Shown one piece after another: positions 23,853 to 32,994 of a stretch of 64,000 bases of DNA. The stretch lies in assembly GCF_942548115.1 (NCBI RefSeq), contig NZ_OW824151.1, forward strand, positions 434,001 to 498,000, read 5' to 3'. The number at the start of each line of letters is the position of its first letter. Positions within the stretch are counted from its first letter, which is position 1. This stretch comes from Aeromicrobium sp. Leaf245. Lineage in GTDB: Bacteria; Actinomycetota; Actinomycetes; Propionibacteriales; Nocardioidaceae. The notes beneath the pieces were generated by a model. That model had not been told where the DNA came from. It saw nothing but the letters and a program-made list of their open reading frames with translations, and ran no database searches. Both the position numbers and the translations under genes were made by a program.

Positions 23853-24851
23853 ATGAGTACTCAGTCGTCCACCGATGGCGTCCGCAACCTCATCATCATC
23901 GGCTCCGGCCCGTCCGGCTACACCGCAGCGGTGTACGCGGCGCGCGCCAACCTGGAGCCGCTCGTGTTCGAGGGCTCGGTCACTGCCGGCGGTGCCCTCA
24001 TGAACACCACCGAGGTCGAGAACTTCCCCGGCTTCCCCGAGGGCATCATGGGCCCGGCGCTCATGGACAACTTCCGTGCTCAGGCCGAGCGCTTCGGTGC
24101 CGAGCTGATCTCCGACGACGTCACCGAGGTCGACCTCACCGGCGACGTCAAGACCGTGAGCCTGGCCGACGGCAGCACCTACCGCGCCCACGCGGTCGTG
24201 CTGGCCATGGGCTCGGGCTACCGCAAGCTCGGCGTCGACCGTGAGGACGAGCTGTCCGGCCACGGCGTCAGCTGGTGCGCCACGTGCGACGGCTTCTTCT
24301 TCCGCGAGCAGAACATCGTGGTCGTCGGCGGCGGCGACTCCGCCGTCGAGGAGGCCACCTTCCTCACCCGCTTCGCCTCCAAGGTCACGCTCGTGCACCG
24401 TCGCGACGAGCTGCGCGCGTCGAAGATCATGCAGGACCGCGCCATCGCCAACGACAAGATCGAGTTCGCCTGGAACTCCGAGGTCGCCGAGCTGCACGGC
24501 GAGGGCCGGCTCGAGAAGATCACCCTGCGCGACACGGTCACCGGCGAGACCCGCGACCTCGACGCCACGGGCCTGTTCATCGCCATCGGCCACGACCCGC
24601 GCTCGGAGCTGCTCACCGGCCAGGTCGACCTCGACGACGAGGGCTACGTGCTGGTGAAGCCCGGCAGCACCGCGACCAACCTGCCCGGTGTGTTCGCCGC
24701 GGGCGACCTCGTCGACCACACCTACCGCCAGGCCATCACCGCCGCCGGCACCGGCTGCTCGGCCGCGCTCGACGCCGAGCGGTTCCTCGCCGACATGGAG
24801 CAGGCCGGACTGCCCACTCCCGACGTCGCCATGGCCCAGTACGCCGAGTGA
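23853..24851 (+). CDS. trxB: Thioredoxin reductase
   Basis: A 332-aa NADPH-dependent flavoenzyme that reduces thioredoxin. It has the FAD site [18 protein letters not shown] (about residues 13-30), the redox pair Cys142-Ala-Thr-Cys145 ([10 protein letters not shown]), the NADPH fold [15 protein letters not shown], and the second FAD motif [20 protein letters not shown]. Length is standard for the low-molecular-weight type. It is cotranscribed with trxA 47 bases downstream, and a thiol-stress promoter lies upstream. Confidence 0.97.
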   Translation: MSTQSSTDGVRNLIIIGSGPSGYTAAVYAARANLEPLVFEGSVTAGGALMNTTEVENFPGFPEGIMGPALMDNFRAQAERFGAELISDDVTEVDLTGDVKTVSLADGSTYRAHAVVLAMGSGYRKLGVDREDELSGHGVSWCATCDGFFFREQNIVVVGGGDSAVEEATFLTRFASKVTLVHRRDELRASKIMQDRAIANDKIEFAWNSEVAELHGEGRLEKITLRDTVTGETRDLDATGLFIAIGHDPRSELLTGQVDLDDEGYVLVKPGSTATNLPGVFAAGDLVDHTYRQAITAAGTGCSAALDAERFLADMEQAGLPTPDVAMAQYAE

Positions 24852-24898
24852 CCTGCACGCCCACCGACCACCGACCCCACCTGCTGAAGGAGAACCCC

Positions 24899-25222
24899 AT
24901 GCCTGACATCACCCCCGTCACCGACGCCGACTTCGACGAGAAGGTCCTCAAGGCCGACGGCCCCGTGCTCGTCGACTTCTGGGCCAGCTGGTGCGGCCCG
25001 TGCCGCCAGCTCGCCCCGATCCTCGAGGAGATCGCCGCCGAGAAGGGCGAGGCGCTCACCATCGTCAAGATGGACGCCGACGCGAACCCCGTCACCCCGT
25101 CGCAGTACCGGGTCACCGGCCTGCCGACGATGAACCTCTACTACAAGGGCGAGGTCGTGAAGTCGATCGTCGGCGTCCGCCCCAAGTCGGCCATCCTCGG
25201 CGAGCTGTCCGAGTACGCCTGA
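24899..25222 (+). CDS. trxA: Thioredoxin
   Basis: A 107-aa classical thioredoxin: VLVDFWASWCGPCRQLAPIL with redox cysteines 32 and 35, the cis-proline loop TGLPTMNLYYKGE and C-terminal helix. It receives electrons from the adjacent trxB product and reduces ribonucleotide reductase, peroxiredoxins and protein disulfides. AAGGAG lies 7 bases upstream of the ATG at 24899. A strong terminator follows. Confidence 0.97.
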   Translation: MPDITPVTDADFDEKVLKADGPVLVDFWASWCGPCRQLAPILEEIAAEKGEALTIVKMDADANPVTPSQYRVTGLPTMNLYYKGEVVKSIVGVRPKSAILGELSEYA

Positions 25223-25251
25223 CCCGTAGGCGCCTGTGCGCCTGACGTCAC

Positions 25252-25280
25252 GAAGCCCCGGTGCACCGCGCCGGGGCTTC
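25252..25280 (+). terminator. Terminator of trxBA
   Basis: GAAGCCCCGG / CCGGGGCTTC, a perfect 10-bp stem with a 9-nt loop, 30 bases after the trxA stop. Confidence 0.85.
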
Positions 25281-25883
25281 GTCGTTCCTCGAGGACGCGT
25301 GGGCCCGTACCTGGTGGGCGCTGGGCTGGGTCTCGCGTGGTGCTGCGTCTCTGCGGGTGGGTCTTCGCGTGCTGCTGCGCCGCTGTGACTGCGAGTGAGG
25401 GTGGTCTCCGAAAGGGCCTCGACCGGAGCAGCGGTCTCGTGCCGGCTGGGTCTGCGGGGCGCGGCCAGGGGCCCGTGCGGGCAGAGGTCCTCCCTTCGTG
25501 CGGAACGGTCCACGACGAAGAAGAATCACTGCCCACCCCCGCCCACCGGGACGCAGGATTCTGCCTTTGTGCGCAGAAGATCGAACGGTGCTGCGTTCGC
25601 GACGGGATCTCGTAGCGAACGCAGCATCCTTTGCTCCCTCACGCGCGAACGCAGAACGTTGCGTCACCCAGGCCGCGCTCCGCGAGCCCGCCCGAGCCTG
25701 CACCCCGCCGCCGGTCGAGGCCCCTCCGAGCGCGGGTCGAGGAGGAGCCACAGCGACGCAGCCGCAACTGAGAGCCCACCCCAGCGCCGTAGCGACTGGC
25801 GACGACGAACGCTGATCATCGAGTCAACGAAACGCTAAAACGATTTGTCGATTTGTCGATTTGTATGCTCTCTGATCTGCTGA
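25281..25883. other. Gap between trxA and parB: hairpins, no credible gene
   Basis: About 600 bp without a recognisable gene; the open frames lack codon bias and known motifs. It contains a perfect 12-bp inverted repeat TGCTGCGTTCGC / GCGAACGCAGCA (25589-25600 and 25615-25626, 14-nt loop), another GCGAACGCAG copy near 25645, and a smaller TTCTGC/GCAGAA hairpin near 25558. The last 80 bp are AT-rich for this genome, with octamer repeats bracketed by GCTGATCA at 25811 and 25879. Mycobacteria carry cwlM here; it is absent. Confidence 0.6.
25841..25864. repeat. Three perfect tandem octamers CGATTTGT
   Basis: Three head-to-tail copies of CGATTTGT (ACAAATCG on the parB strand), 20 bases after the parB stop. 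Similar tandem octamers occur upstream of dnaB and inside dnaA and recF. Confidence 0.9.
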
Positions 25884-26786
25884 TCAGTGGTTCCGCGGCG
25901 GGTCCATCATGGCCACGATGCGCTCGAGGTCGTCGACCGTCGCGAACTCCACGGTGATCTTGCCCTTGGACTTGCCGAGGTCGACCTTCACCCGGGTGTC
26001 GTAGCGCTCGGACAGGCGCGAGGCCAGGTCGGCGAGGCGCGGTGCCGTCACCGTGCGGCCCTGCGTGCGCGAGCGTGACGTGGCCTGGTCCTCGGAGTCG
26101 CCGAACTTCACGATCTCCTCGAGCGCACGCACCGAGATGCCCTCGGCAACCACCCGGGCGGCCAGCCGGTCCTGCACCTCGGGGTTGCCCACCGAGAGCA
26201 GCGCACGAGCATGACCCGCCGAGAGCACACCGGCCGCCACGCGACGCTGGACCGCGGGCGGCAGCTTCATCAGACGCAGCGTGTTGGTGACCTGGGGACG
26301 TGAGCGACCGATCCGGTCGGCCAGCTCCTCCTGGGTGCAGCCGAAGTCCTCGAGGAGCTGCTGGTACGCGGCGGCCTCCTCCAACGGGTTCAGCTGCGAG
26401 CGGTGCAGGTTCTCCAGCAACGCGTCGCGCAGGAGGTCCTCGTCGGTCGTGTCCCGCACGATGGCGCCGATGGTGTCGAGGCCGGCGAGGCGGCTCGCCC
26501 TCCACCGGCGCTCGCCCATGATCAGCTCGAACGAGCCCGGGGACACCTCCCGCACGACCACGGGCTGGAGCAGGCCGACCTCCTTGATGGAGTGCACGAG
26601 CTCGGACATGTCTTGCTCGTCGAAGACCTGACGCGGCTGGCGGGGGTTCGCCACGATGGAGTCCAGGGGCAGCTCGGCGAACCGCGCCCCCGCGACCTCC
26701 TTCAGGCCCGACGCCTCTGCCTCAGCGGGGGTCGAGGGAATCAGCGACTCCAGACCTCGTCCGAGTCCACGGCGTGGTGCCATCAT
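25884..26786 (-). CDS. parB: Chromosome partitioning protein ParB
   Basis: A 300-aa CTP-dependent DNA clamp that loads at parS and spreads. [13 protein letters not shown] is the actinobacterial N-terminus that contacts ParA. The CTPase motifs are [10 protein letters not shown] and [14 protein letters not shown] (about residues 82-95). The HTH has [20 protein letters not shown] and [11 protein letters not shown]. The C-terminal dimerisation domain ends at AMMDPPRNH. The start overlaps the parA stop (GCATGATGG; two adjacent ATGs), so translation is coupled. It is the last gene of rsmG-parA-parB. Confidence 0.97.
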   Translation of the reverse strand: MMAPRRGLGRGLESLIPSTPAEAEASGLKEVAGARFAELPLDSIVANPRQPRQVFDEQDMSELVHSIKEVGLLQPVVVREVSPGSFELIMGERRWRASRLAGLDTIGAIVRDTTDEDLLRDALLENLHRSQLNPLEEAAAYQQLLEDFGCTQEELADRIGRSRPQVTNTLRLMKLPPAVQRRVAAGVLSAGHARALLSVGNPEVQDRLAARVVAEGISVRALEEIVKFGDSEDQATSRSRTQGRTVTAPRLADLASRLSERYDTRVKVDLGKSKGKITVEFATVDDLERIVAMMDPPRNH

Positions 26787-27820
26787 GCATCCCCTTCGCT
26801 GGTGTGCGCGGCCTGCGCGATCTCGCGGGCCGCCTCGAGGTACGACAACGCCCCGGACGAGCCGGGATCGTAGGTGAGGACCGTCTGCTGGTAGCTGGGC
26901 GCCTCGGAGATGCGCACCGAGCGCGGGATCGCCGTGGCCAGCACCTTCGGGCCGAAGTGCTCGCGCACCTGCTCGGCGACGCCGGCCGACAGGCGGGTGC
27001 GGGCGTCGTACATGGTCAGCAGGATGGTCGAGATCTCCAGCCGCTGGTTCAGGTGGGCGCGCACGAGCTCGATGTTGCGCACCAGCTGACCCAGACCCTC
27101 GAGCGCGTAGTACTCGCACTGGATCGGGATGAGCACCTCGCGTGCCGCCACCAGGGCGTTCACCGTGAGCAGACCCAGGGACGGCGGGCAGTCGATGATC
27201 ACGTAGTCGATGCGGTCCCCCGCGCGCTCACGCTCCTCGAGATGGGTCTCGAGAGCCCGCTTCAGCCGCGTCTCGCGCGCCACGAGCGAGACGAGCTCGA
27301 TCTCGGCGCCGGCGAGGTCGATGGTGGCCGGCAGGACGGTCAGTCCCTCGAGCTGGGGTGCGCGCTGCACCAGGTCGCTCATCGGCACGTCCTCCACGAG
27401 GGCCTCGTAGACCCCCGGTGTGCCCTCGCTGTGCGGGATGTCGAGAGCGGTCGAGGCGTTGCCCTGCGGATCGAGGTCGACCACGAGGATGCGCAGACCC
27501 TTCTGCGCCAGCGCCGCGGCCACGTTCACCGCGGTGGTCGTCTTGCCGACGCCACCCTTCTGGTTCGCGACGACGAAGACGCGGGTCGACGACGGGCGCG
27601 GCAGCTGACTCGTGCTGCGCGCCCGGCGCGCCAGGTCCACGTGGTCCTGGGCCTCACGGGCCAGAGGTGTCGAGTCGTCAGGCATCGGCGTCGCTGCGGC
27701 CGTCTCGGCTGCCGTGGTGGCGTAGCTCGATGCCGGGCTGGCCTGCTCAGAGATGCCGCGCAGGGGGTGTGTTTCACGTGAAACGCCGCCGAGGCCGCTT
27801 TCACCGTCATGGGCGTTCAC
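26783..27820 (-). CDS. parA: Chromosome partitioning ATPase ParA
   Basis: A 345-aa Walker-type ATPase that segregates ParB-bound origins. A 75-residue variable N-terminus precedes the deviant Walker [15 protein letters not shown] (about residues 84-97), with [11 protein letters not shown] and [14 protein letters not shown] downstream. The N-terminal VSRET (residues 13-17) is the translation of an embedded parS site. The GTG start overlaps the rsmG stop by 4 bases (GTGA). Confidence 0.97.
   Translation of the reverse strand: MNAHDGESGLGGVSRETHPLRGISEQASPASSYATTAAETAAATPMPDDSTPLAREAQDHVDLARRARSTSQLPRPSSTRVFVVANQKGGVGKTTTAVNVAAALAQKGLRILVVDLDPQGNASTALDIPHSEGTPGVYEALVEDVPMSDLVQRAPQLEGLTVLPATIDLAGAEIELVSLVARETRLKRALETHLEERERAGDRIDYVIIDCPPSLGLLTVNALVAAREVLIPIQCEYYALEGLGQLVRNIELVRAHLNQRLEISTILLTMYDARTRLSAGVAEQVREHFGPKVLATAIPRSVRISEAPSYQQTVLTYDPGSSGALSYLEAAREIAQAAHTSEGDA
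27770..27785. promoter_or_regulatory. parS site 1
   Basis: The 14-bp core GTTTCACGTGAAAC (27771-27784) is perfect; the outer position is 15/16 against the 16-bp consensus. It lies within the parA coding sequence and is the ParB loading site. Confidence 0.95.
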
Positions 27821-28440
27821 TTCGTCACCTCCACCACCGTCGTCGGGACCTCGACCTCACCGTACGTCCGGATCAGCGTATCGGTGGCACCGAGGCGTCC
27901 GAGGGTGCGCTTCGCACTCTCCAGCTCATCGGGCGCCGACTGCCCCTTCAGTGCCAGAAGCACCCCTCCCGGCTTCACCAGGGGCATGCACCACTTCGCC
28001 AGCTTCTCCAGAGCGGCCACGGCGCGCGCGGTCACGACGTCGAAGGTCTCGTCGACGTCCTCCGCACGCGAGCGCACCACCCTCACGTTCGTCAGGTCGA
28101 GCTCCGCCACGACCTCGTCCAGGAAGGTCGTGCGACGCAGCAGCGGCTCGACCAGCGTGACCTGCAGGTCGGGTCGGCCGATGGCCCACACGAGACCCGG
28201 CAGCCCGGCGCCGGAGCCGACGTCGGCCACGGTGGCTCCCTGGGGGAGGCGAGGCAGCACGACGCCGCTGTTCACGAGGTGGCGGTCCCAGAGACGGGGC
28301 ACCTCGCGGGGTCCGATCATCCCCCGCTCGACACCGTCGGACGCGAGGATGCCGGCGTACCGGGAGACCAACGGCAGCTGGTCATGGAACACCCCCGCAG
28401 CCACGGGCGGCGGCGGGGGTGTTTCACGTGAAACAGTCAT
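27817..28440 (-). CDS. rsmG: 16S rRNA (guanine527-N7) methyltransferase
   Basis: A 207-aa SAM-dependent enzyme (RsmG/GidB) that makes m7G527 in 16S rRNA; loss gives low-level streptomycin resistance. Motifs are [20 protein letters not shown], the SAM loop [16 protein letters not shown] (about residues 70-85) and [20 protein letters not shown]. The ATG at 28440 was chosen because it lies 7 bases after the jag stop, and the N-terminal MTVSRETP encodes parS site 2. The longer frame back to 28530 runs through jag. Confidence 0.95.
   Translation of the reverse strand: MTVSRETPPPPPVAAGVFHDQLPLVSRYAGILASDGVERGMIGPREVPRLWDRHLVNSGVVLPRLPQGATVADVGSGAGLPGLVWAIGRPDLQVTLVEPLLRRTTFLDEVVAELDLTNVRVVRSRAEDVDETFDVVTARAVAALEKLAKWCMPLVKPGGVLLALKGQSAPDELESAKRTLGRLGATDTLIRTYGEVEVPTTVVEVTK
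28420..28435. promoter_or_regulatory. parS site 2
   Basis: TGTTTCACGTGAAACA, a perfect 16-bp palindromic parS, overlaps codons 3-8 of rsmG and lies 650 bp from the first site. Confidence 0.97.
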
Positions 28441-28447
28441 CCGGAGA

Positions 28448-28921
28448 TCAGTCGTCCGATGCTGGCAGGACCACGACGTGGCGCGAACGATCGGCGCCCT
28501 CGGACTCGCTGACCAGGCCGGCTGCCGCAACGGCGTCGTGGACGACCTTGCGCTCGAACGGGCTCATCGGGTCGAGAGCGACGCTCGGCTCGCCGGCGCG
28601 GACCCGCTCGATGGCACCGGCAGCCACGGACTCCAGAGCGGTACGACGCTGCGAGCGGAAACCGCCGATGTCGAGCATGAGTCGGCTGCGCTCGCCGGTC
28701 TCGCGGTACACCGCGAGACGCGTCAGCTCCTGCAGGGCCTCCAACACCTCGCCGTCACGGCCGACCAGCTGGTCCAGGTCGCCACCGACGATCGAGACCG
28801 ACGCGCGGTCGTTCTCCACGTCCATGTCGATGTCGCCGTCCAGGTCCGCGATGTCCAGCAGCTCCTCCAGGAAGTCCGCAGCGATGTCGCCCTCGGCCTC
28901 GAGCTTGTCTGCATCCGTCAT
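28448..28921 (-). CDS. jag: Jag/KhpB RNA-binding protein
   Basis: A 157-aa single-stranded nucleic-acid-binding protein with a KH domain ([20 protein letters not shown], about residues 45-64) and an R3H domain ([17 protein letters not shown] then the [15 protein letters not shown] segment, about 82-135). Jag/KhpB acts with KhpA in RNA regulation of cell elongation. It lacks the N-terminal Jag-N domain of Firmicutes, as usual in Actinobacteria. The ATG at 28921 lies 7 bases after the yidC stop. Confidence 0.93.
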   Translation of the reverse strand: MTDADKLEAEGDIAADFLEELLDIADLDGDIDMDVENDRASVSIVGGDLDQLVGRDGEVLEALQELTRLAVYRETGERSRLMLDIGGFRSQRRTALESVAAGAIERVRAGEPSVALDPMSPFERKVVHDAVAAAGLVSESEGADRSRHVVVLPASDD

Positions 28922-28928
28922 GCGCCGG

Positions 28929-29900
28929 TCACTTCCTCTTCTTCTTGTTCGGGCTGGGTCGCGATCCCGACACACGCTGGTTGCGGGTCTGCTTCTTGGG
29001 CTGGTTGCGCGTCACGCCGGGGTGCGGCTTCTCCAGCTCCTTCAGAGGATCCTCGGCCACGTTCTTGCCATGCTTCACGTCGCGCTCCTGCTTGGCCTTG
29101 AAGGCCGGGGTGCCAGGAGCGGGGTTGTTGCGGATGACGTAGAACTGCTGGCCCATGGTCCAGAAGTTCGACGTGGTCCAGTAGATGAGCACACCCACGG
29201 GGAACGCCACACCACCGATCGCGAAGACGAACGGCAGAACGTAGAGCAGCATCTTCTGCTGCTGGGCGTACGGGCCGGACAGAGCGTCGGGCGGCATGTT
29301 CTTGCTCATCAGCTGGCGCTGCGTCAGGAACTGCGTGGCGCACATCGTGATCACCATGACGATGGCGATGATGCGCGTCTCGACGTGCGTGGCGTTCACG
29401 AGCGTGTCGGCGATGCGCCCGCCGAGGAAGATCGCGTCCTGCAGCTGCTCGGCGAGCTTCTCGGTCATGAAGCCGCGGGCGCCCTCGGCACCGTTCTTCG
29501 CCGCCTGGTCGATCACCCGGAACAGGGCGAAGAAGACCGGCATCTGCAGCAGGAGCGGGAGGCACGAGGCGAACGGGTTGGTGTTGTGCTCCTTCCAGAG
29601 CTTCATCTGCTCCTGGGCGAGACGCTCCCGGTCGTGCCCGTACTTCTTCTGCAGCTCCTTGATGTGCGGCTGCAGCAGCTGCATGTTGCGGCTGCTCTTG
29701 ATCTGCTTGACGAAGAGCGGGATCAGCAGGGCGCGGATCGTCACGGTGAGGCCGACGATCGCGAGTGCCCACGACCAGCCACCGGCGGGGTCGAGCCCGA
29801 TCCGGGTGAACAGCTCGTGCCAGACCAGCAGGATGCCGGACACCGCGTAGTACAGCGGCGTCATGATGGCCGAGCCGATCGAGCCTAGGAAGTCGAACAT
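28929..29900 (-). CDS. yidC: Membrane protein insertase YidC
   Basis: A 323-aa Oxa1/YidC insertase of the Gram-positive type, without the large periplasmic domain. It has five core helices: [20 protein letters not shown], the helix with the catalytic-groove Arg ([20 protein letters not shown]), [20 protein letters not shown], and two later helices ([20 protein letters not shown] and [15 protein letters not shown]). The very basic tail (NKKKRK) binds ribosomes. The gene starts inside the end of yidD. Confidence 0.97.
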   Translation of the reverse strand: MFDFLGSIGSAIMTPLYYAVSGILLVWHELFTRIGLDPAGGWSWALAIVGLTVTIRALLIPLFVKQIKSSRNMQLLQPHIKELQKKYGHDRERLAQEQMKLWKEHNTNPFASCLPLLLQMPVFFALFRVIDQAAKNGAEGARGFMTEKLAEQLQDAIFLGGRIADTLVNATHVETRIIAIVMVITMCATQFLTQRQLMSKNMPPDALSGPYAQQQKMLLYVLPFVFAIGGVAFPVGVLIYWTTSNFWTMGQQFYVIRNNPAPGTPAFKAKQERDVKHGKNVAEDPLKELEKPHPGVTRNQPKKQTRNQRVSGSRPSPNKKKRK

Positions 29901-30178
29901 GGTTCTCCAGGGGTGGGGGTGGTCGCCGTCGTGACGGCGAGAGAATCAGGGGTGCCCGACCCACGGTGCGGGGGGACCGGGTCGACGCCGCCGGCGGCCC
30001 ACGGGTGGCAGCGTCCGACTCGACGTGCCGCCATCCAGGAACCGCGCAGCGCACCGTGCGTCTCGACGGCCTCGAGAGCATAGGCCGAGCAGGTCGGGTA
30101 GTACCGGCACACTTGGCCGTACAACGGGCTGATCGCGAAACGATACGCCTTCAGCAGGGCCACCAGCACGGTCCTCAT
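29885..30178 (-). CDS. yidD: Membrane protein insertion efficiency factor YidD
   Basis: A 97-aa Yid[21 protein letters not shown] then [20 protein letters not shown], and [15 protein letters not shown] near residue 60. It is thought to assist YidC-dependent membrane insertion. An amphipathic N-terminal helix replaces a signal peptide. It overlaps rnpA by 4 bases and yidC by 16, so the order rpmH-rnpA-yidD-yidC is translationally coupled throughout. The C-terminal 30 residues are low-complexity. Confidence 0.95.
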   Translation of the reverse strand: MRTVLVALLKAYRFAISPLYGQVCRYYPTCSAYALEAVETHGALRGSWMAARRVGRCHPWAAGGVDPVPPHRGSGTPDSLAVTTATTPTPGEPCSTS

Positions 30179-30558
30179 CGACCGGCTCCGGCCGGCATCC
30201 GCTGCTCGGCCTTGCGCACGACCGTGGTCAGCGCGAGGTCGAGATCGGTACCGAGCCGCACGCTGTCGGCACGGGCCGACGCCGGCAGGGCACGCACGAC
30301 CAGCTTGGAGCCCTGCGGCACCGACGCCGGCGTGCCACCGACCAGGTGAGGCGCCACCAGATGGCGCAGTCGACGCTTCACCCGGTTGCGCACCACGGCG
30401 GGACCGACGGCCTTGGACACGACGAAACCGACGGAGGTGTCTCCGTCGGTTCCGATCGAGAGATGCGCGACGAGGGTCGGCGTCGAGGCCTTCGCCCCGC
30501 GACGGACGGCGACCTTGAAGTCACCTGCCTCACGCATGCGGTGGGCCCGTCGGAGCAC
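30175..30558 (-). CDS. rnpA: Ribonuclease P protein component
   Basis: A 127-aa basic protein that helps RNase P RNA bind pre-tRNA. The N-terminus [20 protein letters not shown] and the signature [15 protein letters not shown] (about residues 56-70) are diagnostic, and [13 protein letters not shown] is the preceding beta strand. The GTG at 30558 was selected because it begins the family N-terminus and lies 3 bases after the rpmH stop. An internal ATG at 30537 is the only alternative. Confidence 0.94.
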   Translation of the reverse strand: MLRRAHRMREAGDFKVAVRRGAKASTPTLVAHLSIGTDGDTSVGFVVSKAVGPAVVRNRVKRRLRHLVAPHLVGGTPASVPQGSKLVVRALPASARADSVRLGTDLDLALTTVVRKAEQRMPAGAGR

Positions 30559-30561
30559 GGC

Positions 30562-30699
30562 TCAGGCAGACAGCTTCGCGCGGCCCTTGCGGCGGCGGTT
30601 GGCCAGGATGGAGCGCCCCGCGCGGGTGCGCATGCGGAGGCGGAAGCCATGCTTCTTGGCGCGACGGCGGTTGTTCGGCTGGTACGTACGCTTGCTCAC
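30562..30699 (-). CDS. rpmH: 50S ribosomal protein L34
   Basis: A 45-aa L34, highly basic: [20 protein letters not shown] followed by [21 protein letters not shown] start at 30699, with AAGGA about 9 bases upstream. It heads the transcription unit running through rnpA, yidD, yidC, jag, rsmG, parA and parB. It is divergent from dnaA. Confidence 0.97.
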   Translation of the reverse strand: MSKRTYQPNNRRRAKKHGFRLRMRTRAGRSILANRRRKGRAKLSA

Positions 30700-31045
30700 G
30701 AGAATCAGGTCCTTCGACGTTTCGGGCCGGGGATCGACGGCCACCGCTCGCCCGCGGTGAGGATCTCGATCCGTGGGCATGCGGCAACGGTCGTGTTGCA
30801 CGACTGCTCCACGGTACGGGGGCGCCGGACGACGGTCAAACTGACCCCATAGGGCACTACGCTGACGCTGGTCCAACCGACACGCCGCACGATCCACACG
30901 AATGTTCCGAAGTCGCTTGATCGAGCCTTGGCCGCGCTGCTAGCGTCGCCCGTCTGCGACTTTTCCACAGCGCGCGGCCATCGGGGAGCTGGATGCACAC
31001 CGTGTGGAAAACCTTGTGGACCACACCACCATCCGGGAGAGATGC
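30700..31045. other. rpmH-dnaA divergent intergenic region
   Basis: A 346-bp gap with no gene. It holds the rpmH promoter, a possible dnaA -10 box TAGCGT near 30950, and DnaA-box-like sequences TTTTCCACA (30961), TGTGGAAAA (31003) and TTGTGGACC (31014). These suggest dnaA autoregulation and a minor part of the origin. Confidence 0.75.
30811..30839 (-). promoter_or_regulatory. rpmH promoter
   Basis: On the minus strand TTGACC (30834-30839) and TACCGT (30811-30816) are separated by exactly 17 bases, the best housekeeping promoter in the window. It gives an rpmH leader of about 105 nt. Confidence 0.75.
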
Positions 31046-32554
31046 ATGACCGAGGGCTCAGAGCCGAGCAATGAGGTCGGCGACCTCGCTGCCGCGTGGG
31101 AGCAGGCGGTGTCCACGCTCTCGATGGGCGCCAAGGTCTGGGTCTACAACGCCGAGCCGATCAGCCGGCACCCCGGGATCTTCATCGTCGGCGTGCCCGA
31201 CGACCTGAGCCGGGCGCAGCTGGAGTCGCGGGTGCGGCCCGCTCTGGAGCACGCCCTCTCGGCAGAGCTCGGCGAGCAGGTCCGCCTCGTCGTCACGATC
31301 GAGCCGGCCCTGGGCGAGAAGTCGTCGGCTGCCACGGCACAGCCCGACGAGCAGCGAGCTCCCGTCGAGAGAAGTCCACAAGACGACAAGTCGACATATC
31401 CACTGACGTTGGTCAACCAGGCCCCTGACGAGGATGTCGAGGAGATCGACGCCGACGAGTTCAAGCCCAGCTGGGCCCAGGAGCCCGACCCCCACCAGCG
31501 ACGCACGAGCGTCCACGAGGCACGACTCAACGCGCGCTACCTCTTCGAGAACTTCGTCATCGGCTCGTCCAACCGCTTCGCCCACGCCGCCGCCGTCGCC
31601 GCGGCCGAGGCGCCCGGCAAGGCCTACAACCCGCTCGTCATCCACGGTGACTCCGGCCTCGGCAAGACCCACCTGCTGCACGCCATCGGTCACTACGTCC
31701 TGAACCTCTACCCCTCCTCGCGCGTGCGCTACGTCAACAGCGAGGAGTTCACCAACGACGTGATCAACGCGATCCGCGAGAACCGCACGTCGGCGCTGCG
31801 CCAGAAGTACCGCGAGATCGACGTCCTCCTGGTCGACGACATCCAGTTCCTGGAGAACAAGGAGTCGACGCAGACCGAGTTCTTCCACACGTTCAACGCG
31901 CTGCACAACGCCAACAAGCAGATCGTCATGACGTCGGACCGCCCGCCCAAGAACCTGCGCACGCTCGAGGAGCGGCTGCGCAACCGGTTCGAGTGGGGCC
32001 TGCAGACCGAGATGCTGCCGCCGGACCTCGAGACGCGGATCGCGATCCTGCGCAAGAAGGCGGCCATCGAGAAGCTCACCGCCCCGGCCGACGTGCTGGA
32101 GTTCATCGCCAGCAAGGTCCAGACGAACATCCGCGAGCTCGAGGGCGCCCTCATCCGCGCCACGGCCTTCGCCAACCTGCAGGGCACCACGGTCGACCTC
32201 CAGCTGGCGCAGATCGTGCTCAAGGACCTGGTCGCCGAAGGTGAGGAGCCCGAGATCACCTCGGGCGTGATCCTCGCCCAGACCGCGGCCTACTCGGAGT
32301 TCTCCATCGAGGAGCTGTGCGGCACGAACCGCAGCCGCGACCTCGTGCTCGCCCGTCAGATCGCGATGTACCTGTGCCGCGAGCTCACCGACATGTCACT
32401 GCCCAAGATCGGCGCCGACTTCGGCGGCCGCGACCACACCACCGTGATGCACGCCGATCGCAAGATCCGCAAGCTCATGGCCGAGAAGCACGCCGTCTAC
32501 AACCAGGTCACGGAGCTGACGAACCGCATCAAGCAGCAGGCTCGCCAGAACTGA
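31046..32554 (+). CDS. dnaA: Chromosomal replication initiator DnaA
   Basis: A 502-aa AAA+ initiator. Domain I (about residues 8-95) binds helicase loaders. The variable domain II (about 95-160) is acidic. Domain III has Walker [20 protein letters not shown] (about 196-214) and Walker [17 protein letters not shown]. Domain IV ends with the DNA signature [14 protein letters not shown] (about 457-470). The ATG at 31046 has GGGAGAG upstream; a longer GTG frame starts inside DnaA boxes and was rejected. Domain II contains an odd AT-leaning stretch with tandem octamers and CCACAAG. Confidence 0.98.
   Translation: MTEGSEPSNEVGDLAAAWEQAVSTLSMGAKVWVYNAEPISRHPGIFIVGVPDDLSRAQLESRVRPALEHALSAELGEQVRLVVTIEPALGEKSSAATAQPDEQRAPVERSPQDDKSTYPLTLVNQAPDEDVEEIDADEFKPSWAQEPDPHQRRTSVHEARLNARYLFENFVIGSSNRFAHAAAVAAAEAPGKAYNPLVIHGDSGLGKTHLLHAIGHYVLNLYPSSRVRYVNSEEFTNDVINAIRENRTSALRQKYREIDVLLVDDIQFLENKESTQTEFFHTFNALHNANKQIVMTSDRPPKNLRTLEERLRNRFEWGLQTEMLPPDLETRIAILRKKAAIEKLTAPADVLEFIASKVQTNIRELEGALIRATAFANLQGTTVDLQLAQIVLKDLVAEGEEPEITSGVILAQTAAYSEFSIEELCGTNRSRDLVLARQIAMYLCRELTDMSLPKIGADFGGRDHTTVMHADRKIRKLMAEKHAVYNQVTELTNRIKQQARQN
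31384..31399 (+). repeat. Tandem octamer CGACAAGT-CGACATAT inside dnaA
   Basis: The octamers lie in the unconstrained domain II. Local codons AGA AGT CCA CAA and ACA TAT CCA are rare in this genome, so the DNA sequence rather than the protein may be selected. Confidence 0.5.
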
Positions 32555-32994
32555 CCTGGTCGCCCCTCCACGGCCGCCGCCCCCACGGGCGTCGGTCTCG
32601 TCGTGCTGCGCCCGCATCGTTCATGCACACCTGGGGACGACTCTGTGGGAAAGTCTCGACTCGAGGTGGACACACACGACGTCCGTGTGAACGAGATGTG
32701 AACGGCGCCACGCGCTGCACAGGGCACCGGGGGCCGTCCACGGACCACGCACAGGCCTGTCCACCGGCTCGCAGACGATCTGACCTGCACGAACGGCAGT
32801 TGTCCACCGAATCCACACCGGCTACGACGACGACGAGAGAGTTACATGTCCGGATGCTCCGCAAGAGTGTCCTGCGGGGTGGGATGTGGACGACCGACCC
32901 GACGGCCGAACCCGTGCTCTCCCGACCTACCTGTCCCACCGCGTCCGTGGCAAGATGCAGTCCTAGTCTCTTCATGCCCGAAAGGCCTCGATCC
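32555..32994. other. Replication origin region oriC (dnaA-dnaN)
   Basis: A 440-bp non-coding interval between dnaA and dnaN, the standard place for oriC in Actinobacteria. DnaA-box-like sequences include TGTGGGAAA (32644), CTGTCCACC (32758), TTGTCCACC (32800-32808) and the adjoining GAATCCACA (32809-32817). TTGTCCACA is the actinobacterial consensus. GACGACGACGAGAGAGTTAC near 32825 is the least GC-rich part. The dnaN promoter should lie at the right end. Confidence 0.85.

Noticed and set aside
25337-25838. Several open frames in the trxA-parB gap
   Set aside because: No ribosome sites, atypical composition, overlapping hairpins, and no recognisable motif in any frame.
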